Source of the DNA: Salvelinus alpinus
Taxonomy: Eukaryota > Chordata > Actinopteri > Salmoniformes > Salmonidae
Assembly: GCF_045679555.1 (NCBI RefSeq)
Contig: NC_092092.1
Location: forward strand, 9,090,104 to 9,154,103
DNA length: 64,000 nucleotides
Direction of reading: 5' to 3'
Numbering within the stretch: position 1 is the stretch's first letter; each line of letters begins with the position of its first letter. This document shows positions 54,499-64,000 of this stretch, one piece after another. Under the pieces are notes generated by a model that saw only the letters and a program-made list of their open reading frames with translations, ran no database searches and was not told where the DNA came from. A program made the translations under genes and the position numbers.

Positions 54499-54624
54499 TT
54501 GAAAAAGAAACCAAAACTTAAAATCACCGATACAACACAACCACACATTTCAGTCCACCAATGCAGATAAATAAAGAAATTTGACAAGTGTCAATGCTTT
54601 ATAATTTCCTTCAGTCTTCACACA

Positions 54625-54650
54625 AAGAAATGCACGCTGGGCATTATATA
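54625..54650 (-). promoter_or_regulatory. Distal element with Staf/ZNF143-like site, U5 copy 2
   Basis: Minus strand ATAATGCCCAGCGTGCATTT about 195-210 bases upstream, the same core as in copy 1. Confidence 0.6.
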
Positions 54651-54999
54651 AATCACTTCCTGTTTGACCTATTCAGTCGTATAAATTATTTCATCTGCAA
54701 CGCCAGTGTAATTTCAGCAACGAAGAGCAATGTTGGCGTAACAGTTTAGCACCATCAAAAGTCTACTATCAAAATTGGAAACGATGTTCAATTTGTAACA
54801 TTTGCCGACGGGACGAAATACAATACGCTTCTACATGAAGCAAGCGCATGCGCCGTTGAGACCCGCAAGCAACTTCTTCACAAGGCAGTCGTGAGAAGCA
54901 GGGATGAGGGGCGGCAAAAATGATATTCATATCGGCAACATTTAATTGCTGGGCTTAACACAATTACATGTAACCACTATCTGCAACAATATATCAACT

Positions 55000-55525
55000 T
55001 TGAAATCTGAACGTAATAGTTTAGCAACATGTATTATGGTACTACGGGTTAACTTGTCCCCACTAAGAACAATGTCTAATTGGTGACACAAAAAAAGCTA
55101 AGTTTGGAAAGAAAATTGGTATGTGAATGATGGTCATACTTAGGCGAGTAAACTGTAAAAGGGAAATAAATGGCTACAGTTGACACTTTTAGCTATTTGA
55201 TGAAATGTTTTATTATAAATGGGACTTTTTTTCTTTGTTGTTCCTTAGCCTTACAATATGTACAATTGCAAATATTATTTGAATAATGCAAGATTTGAAA
55301 TCCCAGCAGTCTTTAAAATGACATTCAGGAGAAAAAAATTAACAGTTGTTTTTAATTAATTTAAACAAGTATTTATTGGAATCGAATATAACTAATAACA
55401 TGTAATGACAATAACTTGTGTTACACTGTTATTGAATTAATGAATTGAATTAACATCAATGTTACACTGAATTAATTCTGTGTAACATTGATGTGGAAAC
55501 TCTTATGCTCTGCTACTGCACAATT
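55000..55525. other. AT-rich sequence; small inverted repeat at 55451-55495
   Basis: ACATCAATGTTACACTGAAT and TGTGTAACATTGATGT can pair. No gene seen. Confidence 0.4.
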
Positions 55526-55528
55526 CTA

Positions 55529-55750
55529 ATTTGTACATAGGTCACAAATGAAGTTATCCTCAGTCAAATTGGAGCACAAGTCATGAGCCCACCTCCTGCA
55601 CTGCTCACACCTAATCCAGTCCCCACCTGTGACTGAAAACAGCTCCTCACAGAAAATACATTCTGCATCCCCTTCTTTTGTGGCTGGTTGTGTTGCAACA
55701 ACCTTCTTTGACAACAACTTTCTTCCAACACTTGATAAACAGGGCAAAAT
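55529..55750 (-). pseudogene. PHD-type finger fragment of a pogo/jerky-like transposase
   Basis: Minus frame reads KEGDAECIFCEELFSVTGGD, WIRCEQCRRWAHDLCSNL, FICDLC and a stop. The C-C...C-C-H-C-C-C pattern is that of the PHD-like finger at the C-terminus of fish pogo/jerky-type DDE proteins. No DDE domain is adjacent; upstream the same frame continues in LINE sequence (NCYRPVSILPCLS). Confidence 0.6.
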
Positions 55751-58700
55751 AGAAACAGGCCTATAACAGTTAGGATCAGCTTGATCTCCCCCTTTAGGTG
55801 CCATGAGAATACTCAATGGGACTGAGCTGTACAATACAAAATAAAAACAAAGCATCCTACTCATGTCTAGGCTCTTTAAATAAAGGACCAACCGTGGCTG
55901 CATTTCAAGCAATGGGAACCTCCCCAGAAAGGAGAGACAGGTTATAAAAGGTTGGAGATAGGCTTGGCGATGATAGGGGCAGCAACTTTAAAGAAGGGTC
56001 TAAACCAGGGGTGTCAAACTCATTTCGCATCGTGGGCCACATACGGCCTAGGGAGATGTCAAGTGGGCCGGACCATTAAAATTATACCATACTCTGCTAT
56101 AAATAACCAAAATATCATGTCTTTCCTTTGTTTTGGTGTAAAGAAGCACAAGAACATTAGGAAAATATTGAAATTTAATGAACTATCCTTTTACAAAACA
56201 TTTCATGAAACACCTCATATTTCCTTAGACAAATGTGCAATTTACTTTTATCATTCACAAATATGCATTGCAACTGATCCCACTGATTGTACAAAGGCAC
56301 AAAACTTTAATTGGTACTGAAAAATATAGTAATGCACTTTAAGATTAAATGAGACTTTTAAAGAAAGGAATTTTTAAACCACTTACACATACGCATATAA
56401 AATCTAAATGTAATCCCTGCGTACACCTTACAAACTAAGGAGAGTGATTTTAAATGTGTAATGAAGAAAGTGTTCGCCTGTCCTGTAAATCTGTAAACTT
56501 CATACATGAAACATACATACACATACAATACATACTGAAAATTTATGGAGTTGTATGAACAGTAGAATTCCATCACACAACTTTTGTTTTGAAGCTGCTG
56601 ACTAACATTAAAGTGCACATTTTTTAAATCACCACAGTAAGGATTCATCTTCACAGAGCTGTATTCTTTCAATGCAAACAGTATCTAAGGCAGCATTTTA
56701 AAGGTACCGAAATACCGAAACTTGTTGCAAACACACCAAGCACGAAGGTTTTCCGTGCATCTCTGTAAATAAATAGGACGTGGTCCATTTTTCTTTGAAA
56801 ATTCTACACTCCTTATCTACTTTTCTCCGTTTGGATAACGACATTTTGGCTAATGAGGGTGTAGCGGAGAGGTAGAGACCAAGGTATTAACAACGTCGTA
56901 ACAAGCAGCAGATGGCGCATTGATACCGTCTGCTGTTTTCAGTCTGTCTCAGTGATGCGGCTTGTCTTCTACTCTGATGGAAAGAGTGCGCCCCTTAGCG
57001 GATAATCCATGAATTGCAGCGAATTAAAAATATTAATTCCATGTCTTTTATGCATTTTTTCCACTTTCAAATTATCCTGCGGGCCTGATCGAACCTCCTT
57101 GGGGGCCGGTTCCGGCCCGCGGGCCGTATGTTTGACACCCCTGGTCTAAACCATCTGACTGAGATGTTTTTTTTGGGGTCCAGTTTAAGGAGTTCTTTTA
57201 GCACCTCGGACTCAGTGACCGCCTGCAGGTAGAAACTTTGTCGCGGGGCAGTGGAAAAAGAGGGAGAAGCATCGGGATAGTCACATTAGAAGGGGTGGGA
57301 GATGAAGAAATGTTGGACGGGCAAGGAGGCATGGCTGAGTCAAATAGGACTCCTGATTTAATGAAGTGGTGGTTAAAGAGCTCAGCCATGTGCTCCTTGT
57401 CAGTAACAACCACATCATCAACATTAAGGGACACGGGCAGCTGGGTTTATTCTCCAGGTCTACAACCGTTTTCCAGAACTTCTTGGGGTTAGACCCATAG
57501 AGAGATAACTGCTCCTTAAAGTAACTAACTTTGGCCTTCCGGATAGCCTGAGTGCACTTATTTATCATTTGCCTGAACGATAGCCAGTCAGCCTGAGTAT
57601 GTGTGTGCCGAGCCTTTCGCCAAATGCAATTCTTGAGGTGGAGTAACTCTACAAGATCACGGTCGAACCAGGGCTTGAACCCGTTTTTAATTCTAATTTT
57701 CTTTATGGGGGTGTGTTTGTTAACAATACCACTGAAAATATCAAAAAAAGAAGGTCCAAGCGTCTTCGACAGAGGGGATCAAGCTGATTCTATCCCATTT
57801 TATAGAGGCCGGGTCATGAAGGAAGGCTTGCTCATTAAAGATTTTTAACAAGCGTCTATGACAAATCAGGACAGGACGTTTCACTGAGCAGCCATGACGA
57901 ACACAGGCTGTAAAACAGTTTTCACTAAGGTCATTACAGAAAACACCAGATTGATACCTATCAGGATTGTTTGTGACGATAACGTCGAGGAGAGTAGCCT
58001 TTTCTGGGTGTTTGGAATCATACATTGTGGGATTGGTCATTATCTGAGAAAGATTTAGGGAGTCCCATTGCTTTAAGGTGGTTTAAGCATGTCCCAGTTT
58101 AGGTCACCAAGCAGGACAAATTCAGACTTAGTGTAAGCGGCCAGGAGAGAGCTTAGGGCAGGTAGGGTACAGGCCGGTGCTGATGGAGGACGATAGCACC
58201 CAGCAACAGTCAACAAAGAGCTATTTGAAAGTTTAATGTATAAAACCAGCAAATCAAGTATTTGGGGAACAGACTTGGTGGAGACAACCGAGCACTGAAG
58301 GTGATCCTTGGTAAAGATTACCACTCCCCCACCTTTGGAAGATCTGTCTTGCCAAAAAAGGTCATAACTAGAAAGGTTAACAGCAGTATTCAAAACACTC
58401 TTCCTTAACCACGTCTCAGTAATGACCAACACATCTGGATTGGAGGTGTGAACCCACACTTTCAATTGATCCATTTTAGGTAATAAGCTTCTAGTGTAAA
58501 CGTGCAGAAAATACAGGCTTTTATGAGAGCAGACATCAGTGAAGCAGATAGAGCACAAGTCAGAATTGGGGCTAGCAACAGTAGATGGGCCAGGGTGTAC
58601 ATCCATATTTCCAGATATCATCAACAGTAATACAATCAAGGCACGGCAGAGGACAGGGAGAGCTCCGCAGTGCTGATTTATGACACCCGAATGTGCATCA

Positions 58701-58910
58701 GATGACAACAAGATCATATTATACAGCAATTTCATCAGGTAACATGAATACAAAGCCGGCGAGAGGTGGTTAGAATAGGATGGGAGGCCAAAAGTCTGTG
58801 TAACCAATAGAGAGTCAGAGTCCCGAGTGTGGGTACAAACATAGTCTGTCCCACAGTTGGGTAAAGAAAGTTTGTAGTCAACAAAGTATGCAGGAGTCAT
58901 GAGGCAAATA
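55750..58910 (-). mobile_element. LINE (L2/Rex1-like group), decayed, split by a hAT element
   Basis: Minus frame 58900-58073 has an N-terminal LLLMISGNMDVHPGPS (like the 2A-type NPGP start of fish LINE proteins) and an endonuclease region (DVLVITETWL, GGGVVIFTKD, LLGDLNWDM). It continues in other frames with LLDVIVTNNPDRYQSG (57990), CTQAIRKAKVSYFKEQLSLY (57560), TDKEHMAELFNHHFIKSG (57400) and, beyond the hAT insertion, DPNCYRPVSILPCLS (55800), the start of the reverse transcriptase. At least four frame changes; the rest of the polymerase is missing. Confidence 0.85.
56006..57143. mobile_element. Non-autonomous hAT element, 1138 bp, with 8-bp target duplication
   Basis: Ends CAGGGGTGTCAAACTCA and TTTGACACCCCTG are inverted. 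GTCTAAAC is at 55998-56005 and 57144-57151. Subterminal GGGCC/CGGGCC blocks are also inverted. Only short frames inside. The insertion splits the LINE. Confidence 0.93.
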
Positions 58911-59365
58911 ACAAAATAGCAAAATGCACATTTGCTACTAGTGCGGTTGCTAACTTGCTAATTCAGCATAAATTGTCTAAATGACCAGTAGAAACACATT
59001 CATAACCATAAAGGGGTAACTAGCCCCCTATCTACATTTTTCTCTCTAAATGAGTGGATTGTTTATCTGGAAGCTTTCCTACTTGTATATTTATATTTTA
59101 AAATCTATAGATCAAACTTCATTGGAATACATCTACAATTTCAAAAGATTTGATCAACTTACCACAAAATAGGTTTGTTGAAATATCTCCAAAAGTTGTG
59201 ATGACACAGAGGAAATGTTTTCTTGAGCAAGAGCAGTGGCAGCCAGGGAAAGTGTTGGGAAAATAATTTGGTGACATCTTGTGGTCTTAATGTGAAGTAA
59301 AGGTGTGGGGCAGTTACCCCCAGTACCCTAAACGTTGTTTGGCCTACTACAGGTGATATAGTCTA
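58911..59365. other. LINE 5' flank and unassigned sequence
   Basis: Probably LINE 5'UTR at first; no gene seen. Confidence 0.35.
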
Positions 59366-59369
59366 TCGC

Positions 59370-59655
59370 CCTGAAAAAAAAACCACGGCAAAGCATTGGA
59401 TATAGTGGCCTAATCAGCGCACTAGCCTAATAGGCCTACAGAAAAGTCTTCCCAATTCACCTGAACAAGAGACAAGACCTATTGCTGAATCGCTTCTTAT
59501 TCGGGCCAAATAGGCCTTGTGACGATGTGCCTGCCTGTGAACTATTTTCCTCTGTTTCTCCCCACAAACAAGGTGTTTGTTATACTCTTTTTAAGACATT
59601 TTGTTATAACAAATACCAGAATCGGGTTACTATTAGGCTATCATTTGTTTGTGAG
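59370..59655 (+). repeat. Dispersed repeat shared with 39862-40110
   Basis: Same ordered blocks as the other copy (CTAATAGGCCTACAGAAAAG, ATTTTGTTATAACAAATACC). This copy has an extra 30-40 bases near 59475. Confidence 0.75.
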
Positions 59656-60031
59656 AAAAACATCTCTGCTCTGTCTGGCCTCCCGACTTGCTGTATGGTT
59701 AACCATCATGGCGCTTGGTGACATGTATGAGAAAGATTCAGGACCATGGTCGTGCCCTGGAACCGGTGGTTTTTGGCTTCACCACTATGATCTGGACTCA
59801 GATACCCTTGGGAATGGTAGGGCAGAATTATCACTGTCAATGTGATTGTCAAGAGAATGAGAGACAATCATACAGTCAAAAGACATATAGCTAGCAACAG
59901 AGTGGCAATAGAAGGATGGAGAGATGGAGCTCCTTAGTTTTTTAACCACATTAATAATCTAAGTGTACATTTTACAACTATTTATTCATATTTCCAAACC
60001 AACAATAATACAGTATAATCTCATCTCTCAG

Positions 60032-60318
60032 GTGTTGCAGTCTTTCCTTCTGCACATCATCAACAAGGCCCACTACATTGCCTCTAACTGCCACGGGGCC
60101 TTCTTCAAGGCCGACCACAATGGCTCAGAAATGGAAGGCTACAGCGGGGCCCTGTGTCAGCTACGGGCCCTCCTCTATATCACCCAGGGAATGCTCCACG
60201 ACAACTGTCCCGGGCAGCTGTATGGAGAGCAGGACGAAGAGCTGAGCAGGAGGTTGGTGAGGTAGTACACCTCCATGCACAATGTGTGCTTCTATGGCCG
60301 CTGCCTGGGCTTTCAGGA
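60032..60318 (+). pseudogene. lipe: lipe exon, N-terminal domain
   Basis: After a TCATCTCTCAG acceptor: VLQSFLLHIINKAHYIASNC, SGALCQLRALLYITQGML, then a TAG codon where HSL has GAG (LREY), and YTSMHNVCFYGRCLGFQ. Strong family match in one frame apart from the stop. Confidence 0.85.
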
Positions 60319-60409
60319 CAGTCACCACCAGAGAGAGATGCTATATAGAGTAGACTCATGAGACCATTAAAAAATATATATAAAACATTTAATTAAATCA
60401 GGTTTACTC

Positions 60410-60465
60410 CGGGCAGAGCTAAATATACTTGGTGGTACAGTAACCGAAAAAGGTTGAGAACCACA
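60410..60465. repeat. hAT-type right end fragment
   Basis: AAAGGTTGAGAACCACAGTT resembles the inverted ends at 2735 and 36095. Confidence 0.35.
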
Positions 60466-60659
60466 GTTATAAAGGCCTGTCACTTTTTGGCAATTGGTCA
60501 TTGTGAAACATGGACTAAGCTGGTGTATGATACTGAAATCCACATTTTCCCTATGTCTCCCCAGTTCTCACCTGAACCCCTCGTAGGAACCCAGTTCTTT
60601 CTCTCCTCTCGCCCAGACGGCCGTAGCCCACTCGGTCAGCAGGAAAATGACCATGGCAA

Positions 60660-61640
60660 CGTTGGACCTCTCCTGGTGGGGGCTCCCGTCTGATGGGCGA
60701 AATAGAAGGAGCACTGGAGTAGGAAGCCACGGCATTTGGATGGAGTCCCATCATACTTGTCTGGGAGGTACAGTTGGGCATCGCTGACCTGGGCGGACTG
60801 CTGGGTAGGATGGGGGAACTGGCTCGCTGGGACGACTCGTGGTAGAAGGCCCTCCGCTATTTGAAGGTGAATCCTCTCAGTTGGTGTCGAGGCGGTGGAG
60901 GACTCTGAGGACCTCACCCATAGCCGTACCCAGTTGCACCAGCTGATCGTGGTGTTGGTGGAGTAGGTGTCCCTGTTCGTCGATCGTCTGGGAGATTGCT
61001 TTCTCTTCTGCTCATTCCATATTTTGAGGAAGTATTCTGTAATGGAGATGCAGGGAGTCAGGAAGCCGGTGCAGTTGGTGAGTTTAATAATGACGAATAT
61101 GGAGCGATACAAAACAAGAGAAGCGTCTGGACATGAAAACAGAACCATTACTGCCTGATGAGTGAGGCTACAGAGTGCAAGATTAAAGGGATGTAATCAA
61201 GGTGGTGATGAAGTCCAGGTGTGCATGATAATGTGGCGCAGGTGTATGTAATGATGGTTGCCAGGTGTATGTAATGATGGGTTTCCAGGACCGGTGGTTA
61301 GTAAACCGGCAACGGTGAGCGCCGGAGCGGGAGTAAACGTGACAGTACCCTCCCTGGCGCGCGGCTCCAGCCGCAGGATGACTACGGCCAGGGGGACAGC
61401 CCCAAGAGTGAGGAGCGATGTCGGGATCTAGATTGTCATCCATCGGGACCCAACACCACTCCTCTGGACCGTACCCTTCCCTCTCCCTGTCTTTGGTGAC
61501 ATTTGTTATCAAGCAGCTCCCTCCATCTCCCGTCTGCTGATCCACTTCCATGGAGGAGGCTTCGAGCCCAGACTTCCAAATCCCATGAGGTATGTAAGCC
61601 AGGGATAGTGGTAGTGGTGTGATGCCGGAAATGATGAACC
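60660..61640 (-). mobile_element. Gypsy fossil: end of pol, one LTR, start of gag
   Basis: On the minus strand, a chromodomain-like end of pol ([14 protein letters not shown], about 61550-61400), then an LTR (61344-61038), then a gag start (PDKYDGTPSKCRGFLLQC, about 60800). Pol followed by LTR followed by gag is the order expected where two elements sat in tandem sharing an LTR, or after LTR recombination. Broken, with most of both internal regions missing. It lies within the lipe locus. Confidence 0.7.
61038..61344 (-). repeat. LTR of the Gypsy fossil, 307 bp
   Basis: TGTCACGTTTACTCCC... to ...TCTCCATTACA on the minus strand, preceded by the purine tract CCAGGGAGGGTAC. Confidence 0.75.
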
Positions 61641-61749
61641 CCTAATCTCACAGTAATTAAATTAAGGGTGAGCTCAGAACTTACCATGATGTTTACTTTC
61701 CTTCTGTTACATTTTCCTGTCACATCTCCATTTTGTTATCCTTCCATCT

Positions 61750-61897
61750 GCCCTCCATCAACCACAACTATCTGAAGAACTGGTCCATGGATCTGAATGT
61801 CCCCATCCAGTCTGTGGACTTCTCCCTGGCCCCTGAGGCCCCCTTCCCCAGAGCCCTGGAAGAGTGCTTCTACACCTAGTGTTGGGCCCTCAAAATC
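61750..61897 (+). pseudogene. lipe: lipe exon with the [13 protein letters not shown] block
   Basis: Reads [39 protein letters not shown], stop, CWALK. The TAG replaces a Tyr codon of CFFAYCW. The HGGG motif that should precede it is not found. Confidence 0.85.
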
Positions 61898-62069
61898 CGC
61901 CATTTTTCAGGTCAGTGTCATTGCCACTGTTTTGGAGCTAAGAGACAAAGAAAACGGGTTTCTTAGCTAGACAGCGTACCCTCAGGTCAATAATATCGGC
62001 ACATCTTTTATTGCATTATTACAACAACCATCCGTCTCAGAGCAGCTAGTACTGATTGCTCTGCCCCAG

Positions 62070-62673
62070 GCTTCACGACTGAGCGTGTGTGTCTGGCTGG
62101 GGACAGTGCTGGGGACGAACCTCTGAATACCGTGTCCATGAGGGCCATTGCCTGCGGTGTGCGCTTCCCGGATGGTATTATGGCTGCATATCCTGCTCAC
62201 CTGCACACCACTGATAGCTCGCCCTCCCGCCTTCTCTGCTCCTGCTATCAAGGCACATCGCGAGACCCAAATGCAGACACAGGAGGCAGATGGTTGGAGT
62301 CTTACAATGTTTATTAATCCAAAGGGGTAGGCAAGAGAAAGGTCATGGACAGGCAAAAAGTCCAGGAGGTACAGAGTGGCAGACAGGCTCATGGTCAAGG
62401 CAGGCAGAATGGTCAGGCAGGTACAAAGTCCAGAAACGGGCAAGGGTCAAAACCGGGAGGACTAGAAAAAGCAGGCTACTGGGAAAGCCGCTGGTTAACT
62501 TGGAAACATACAAGACGAACTGGCATAGAGAGACAGGAAACACAGGGATAAATACACTGGGGGAAATAAGCGACACCTGGAGTGGGTGGAGACAATCACA
62601 AGGACAGGTGAAATCAGGGCGTGACACCTGCTGCCCTAAGGAGTGATCTTCAAGTGTATCAATGCCGACACAG
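62070..62673 (+). pseudogene. lipe: lipe catalytic-serine exon, split by a solo LTR
   Basis: After [55 protein letters not shown]. The exon is interrupted at 62246 and resumes after 62631 with GVIFKCINADTG and a GTACGG donor. GDSAGG of the family reads GDSAGD here. Confidence 0.85.
62246..62626 (-). mobile_element. Solo LTR in a lipe exon, 381 bp
   Basis: Minus strand TGTCACGCCCTGATTTCACC... to ...GTGCCTTGATA. CCTGC is duplicated at 62241-62245 and 62627-62631. No internal region. Confidence 0.85.
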
Positions 62674-62969
62674 GTACGGAAGGAAGGAAGGAATGAAGGA
62701 CATGAAAGGAATGAGAGTATTAGAAGGGAGGGAGCGAGGGAGGGTAAAGGGGTGTGTGGGGTGGAGTCAACGGATTTAGGAAGACAGGTTTATACAGTAT
62801 GTTGAGAGGGATGGAAAAGATAAAGAAAGCAAAGGAATACACATTTTACTGCAATGGGTCTATTTTACCTTGTTCACTAGTCTTTCTAACACTCTCCACT
62901 ATTGATGGTCTTTCCACTTAAATCTCTCAGAGTTTTCTGTCATTCTTACTCCCCTGTCAGTCCCCACAG
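62674..62969. other. Former lipe intron with GAAGG-rich tract
   Basis: A purine-rich (GGAA)n-like run at 62678-62745; otherwise no feature. Confidence 0.5.
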
Positions 62970-63150
62970 GCCTCTGCAGGGGATACGTTGTTGGATGACT
63001 CTGTGATGTTCGCCAAGAAACCGCACGATATCGGCCAACCAGTGACACTGAGGGTGGTGGAGGACCTCTCACATGGCTTCATTGGCCTATCGGGACTCGC
63101 TAGGGAGATACAGGTAGCTTCAGACATCTCTGCGTAGAGCGAATCAGAGA
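62970..63150 (+). pseudogene. lipe: lipe last catalytic exon
   Basis: ASAGDTLLDDSVMFAKKPHD, IGQPVTLRVVEDLSHGFIGL then REIQVASDIS. The catalytic Asp and His positions are kept. CVERIRE-like text follows only in another frame, so a frameshift is present near 63132. Confidence 0.85.
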
Positions 63151-63745
63151 GTACTGGCAAGCGACCAAAGTTTGAAAGGACCAATCATGGGGCTGGCCCA
63201 TCAAATGGAGGGGCCGAACAGATGCCTATAAAACCCAGGGGAAAAAACGAGTTTTATTGAGAAAAACTTTTACTTACTATAACTGAGTTAACATATGTGG
63301 TTGTCTTACCCAGCTACCTGAATCAACTAACTGTAAGTCGCTCTAAAATGTACATAATAACTTTGATCACTGTGAAATTCTGACAAGTGTGCTGAAATAT
63401 TTTATTTATACAAATATCTTGCATGTGAAATGTAATACTCAAGTTTAATGGTCGAATAATAACTTATTGTCAAGTTATACATGTTCTAAGTATTTGCCTT
63501 TTATGGAGCCTAGCAAATATCGGATAAAAATTGTAACACTGTAATAACGAGGCTCTTAAAACCTCTTTATACAGTGAATACTTTACATAAAGGTCAAACA
63601 AAAAGCTATACAGGCGCGCTAGAATGAAAAAGTGAAAGTGACGTATCGGATGCAAGGGTGCCTGAACTACGGATGCCGCTGGAGGGCAATATTTTCTCCC
63701 TGTTCCGCTTTTCCTTTCGTAAAAAAGGAGAGAGGGGCTGTAGCA
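63151..63745. other. Upstream region of the chromobox gene
   Basis: AT-rich to about 63600, then mixed sequence up to the ATG. No TATA box or CpG-dense promoter is evident by eye. Confidence 0.4.
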
Positions 63746-63940
63746 ATGGAGGGGGTAACTGTAGGGCACGTATTTGACGCCGAATGCATCCTCAACAAAC
63801 GTCCGCGAAAGGTATGAAATAACGTATCTTATCATAATTTGAAAACATGAGACCCTGTTCAATGGTTTAACTCTGTCCCAATCTTCTCCTTTGCAGGGGA
63901 AGTTTGAGTATTTGGTGAAGTGGAGAGGGTGGTCGTCCAA
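63746..63940 (+). CDS. cbx2: Polycomb chromobox protein, first two coding exons (cbx2-like)
   Basis: Exon 1 is 63746-63811 (MEGVTVGHVFDAECILNKRP RK in two runs), donor GTATGA. Exon 2 is 63897-63940 (GKFEYLVKWRGWSS), donor GTGAGT, phase 2. Together they form the first half of a chromodomain, with the aromatic-cage residues Phe (VFDAE) and Trp (VKWRGW) in place. AECIL, KGK-EYLVKWRGWSSK match CBX2 better than CBX4, 7 or 8. The intron positions match CBX genes. The protein binds H3K27me3 within PRC1. The remainder lies beyond the window, and choice of paralogue rests on about 37 residues. Confidence 0.85.
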
Positions 63941-64000
63941 GTGAGTAGCTATTTAGCAAGCAGCTGGCTGAGCTAAACAATGACAACAATATATCCCTTG

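Larger units (their letters stand above)
60032..63150 (+). pseudogene. lipe: Hormone-sensitive lipase locus, decayed
   Basis: Coding pieces in order: 60032-60318, about 61750-61897, 62070-62673 (split by an LTR), 62970-63150. They match the HSL N-terminal domain (NKAHYIASNCHGAFFKADHN, CFYGRCLGFQ) and alpha/beta-hydrolase core ([52 protein letters not shown]). The nucleophile Ser (GDSAG), the Asp before LLDD and the His of SHGF are kept. A stop replaces Glu after RRLVR and another follows CFYT; a shift near the end puts VERIRE out of frame. The exon with the HGGG oxyanion motif and parts of the N-terminal domain are absent, with Gypsy remnants between. Lipe hydrolyses diacylglycerol and cholesteryl esters. 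Probably a dead duplicate from the salmonid genome doubling. Confidence 0.85.

Noticed and set aside
58073-58900. Host endonuclease/phosphatase-like gene of 275 codons
   Set aside because: It is the N-terminal endonuclease part of a decayed LINE, followed by other LINE segments in broken frames.
60551-61148. Host gene on the minus strand within the lipe locus
   Set aside because: KYDGTPSKCRGFLLQC is a Gypsy gag motif; it is part of the LTR-element fossil.

Overview
This is vertebrate DNA, almost certainly from a salmonid fish. Genes have GT-AG introns. The interspersed repeats carry the HpaI/RSg-1 type tail (30880-30935 and 53620-53690), a 5S-derived SINE, Tc1, hAT and PIF/Harbinger transposons and many LTR elements. 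These repeats, with long minisatellites, make up most of the window. I recognised the salmonid families from memory of the sequence, not from a search.

Host genes are few. (1) A plus-strand, two-domain trypsin-fold gene spans 14368-26254. It has a signal-peptide exon, a huge first intron, an S1 domain, a Thr-rich tandem-repeat linker, a second S1 domain with all three catalytic residues replaced, and a hydrophobic C-terminus. The first domain lacks the exons that should carry Asp102. (2) Two U5 snRNA genes lie on the minus strand (36216-36331 and 54319-54434), each with a conserved PSE-like box, a Staf/ZNF143-like distal site and a 3' box. (3) A decayed hormone-sensitive lipase (lipe) locus lies at 60032-63150 and is split by retroelement fossils. 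(4) The first two coding exons of a Polycomb chromobox gene, closest to cbx2, lie at 63746-63940 and run off the right edge. One unidentified exon may lie at 35918-36057.

Mobile-element layout. 1-2734: broken hAT/ZMYM1-like gene interrupted by a LINE 3' end. 3690-6352: 30-bp minisatellite. 6640-8143: LINE with reverse transcriptase. 9407-11012: 80-bp minisatellite grown from an interspersed repeat. 11862-13238: fragment of an LTR element. 15193-20487: whole-looking chromodomain Gypsy element inside intron 1. 21838-22890: LINE tail and a 361-bp palindrome. 27725-28058, 31480-31874, 32526-33327, 41023-41584 and 62246-62626: solo LTRs with target duplications. 34575-35568: Tc1 remnant. 41893-46344: coding-intact PIF/Harbinger transposon with a Myb-like gene and a HARBI1-type transposase, nested in a LINE ORF1. 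48410-50930: decayed hAT with BED finger. 51430-53062: 29-bp minisatellite. 55750-58910: LINE split by a hAT element at 56006-57143.

The most notable items are the apparently complete Harbinger element, the paired U5 genes with shared control elements, the odd two-domain protease with its mucin-like linker, and the very young-looking Gypsy insertion within a minisatellite. Exon structures were read by eye and need transcript support.
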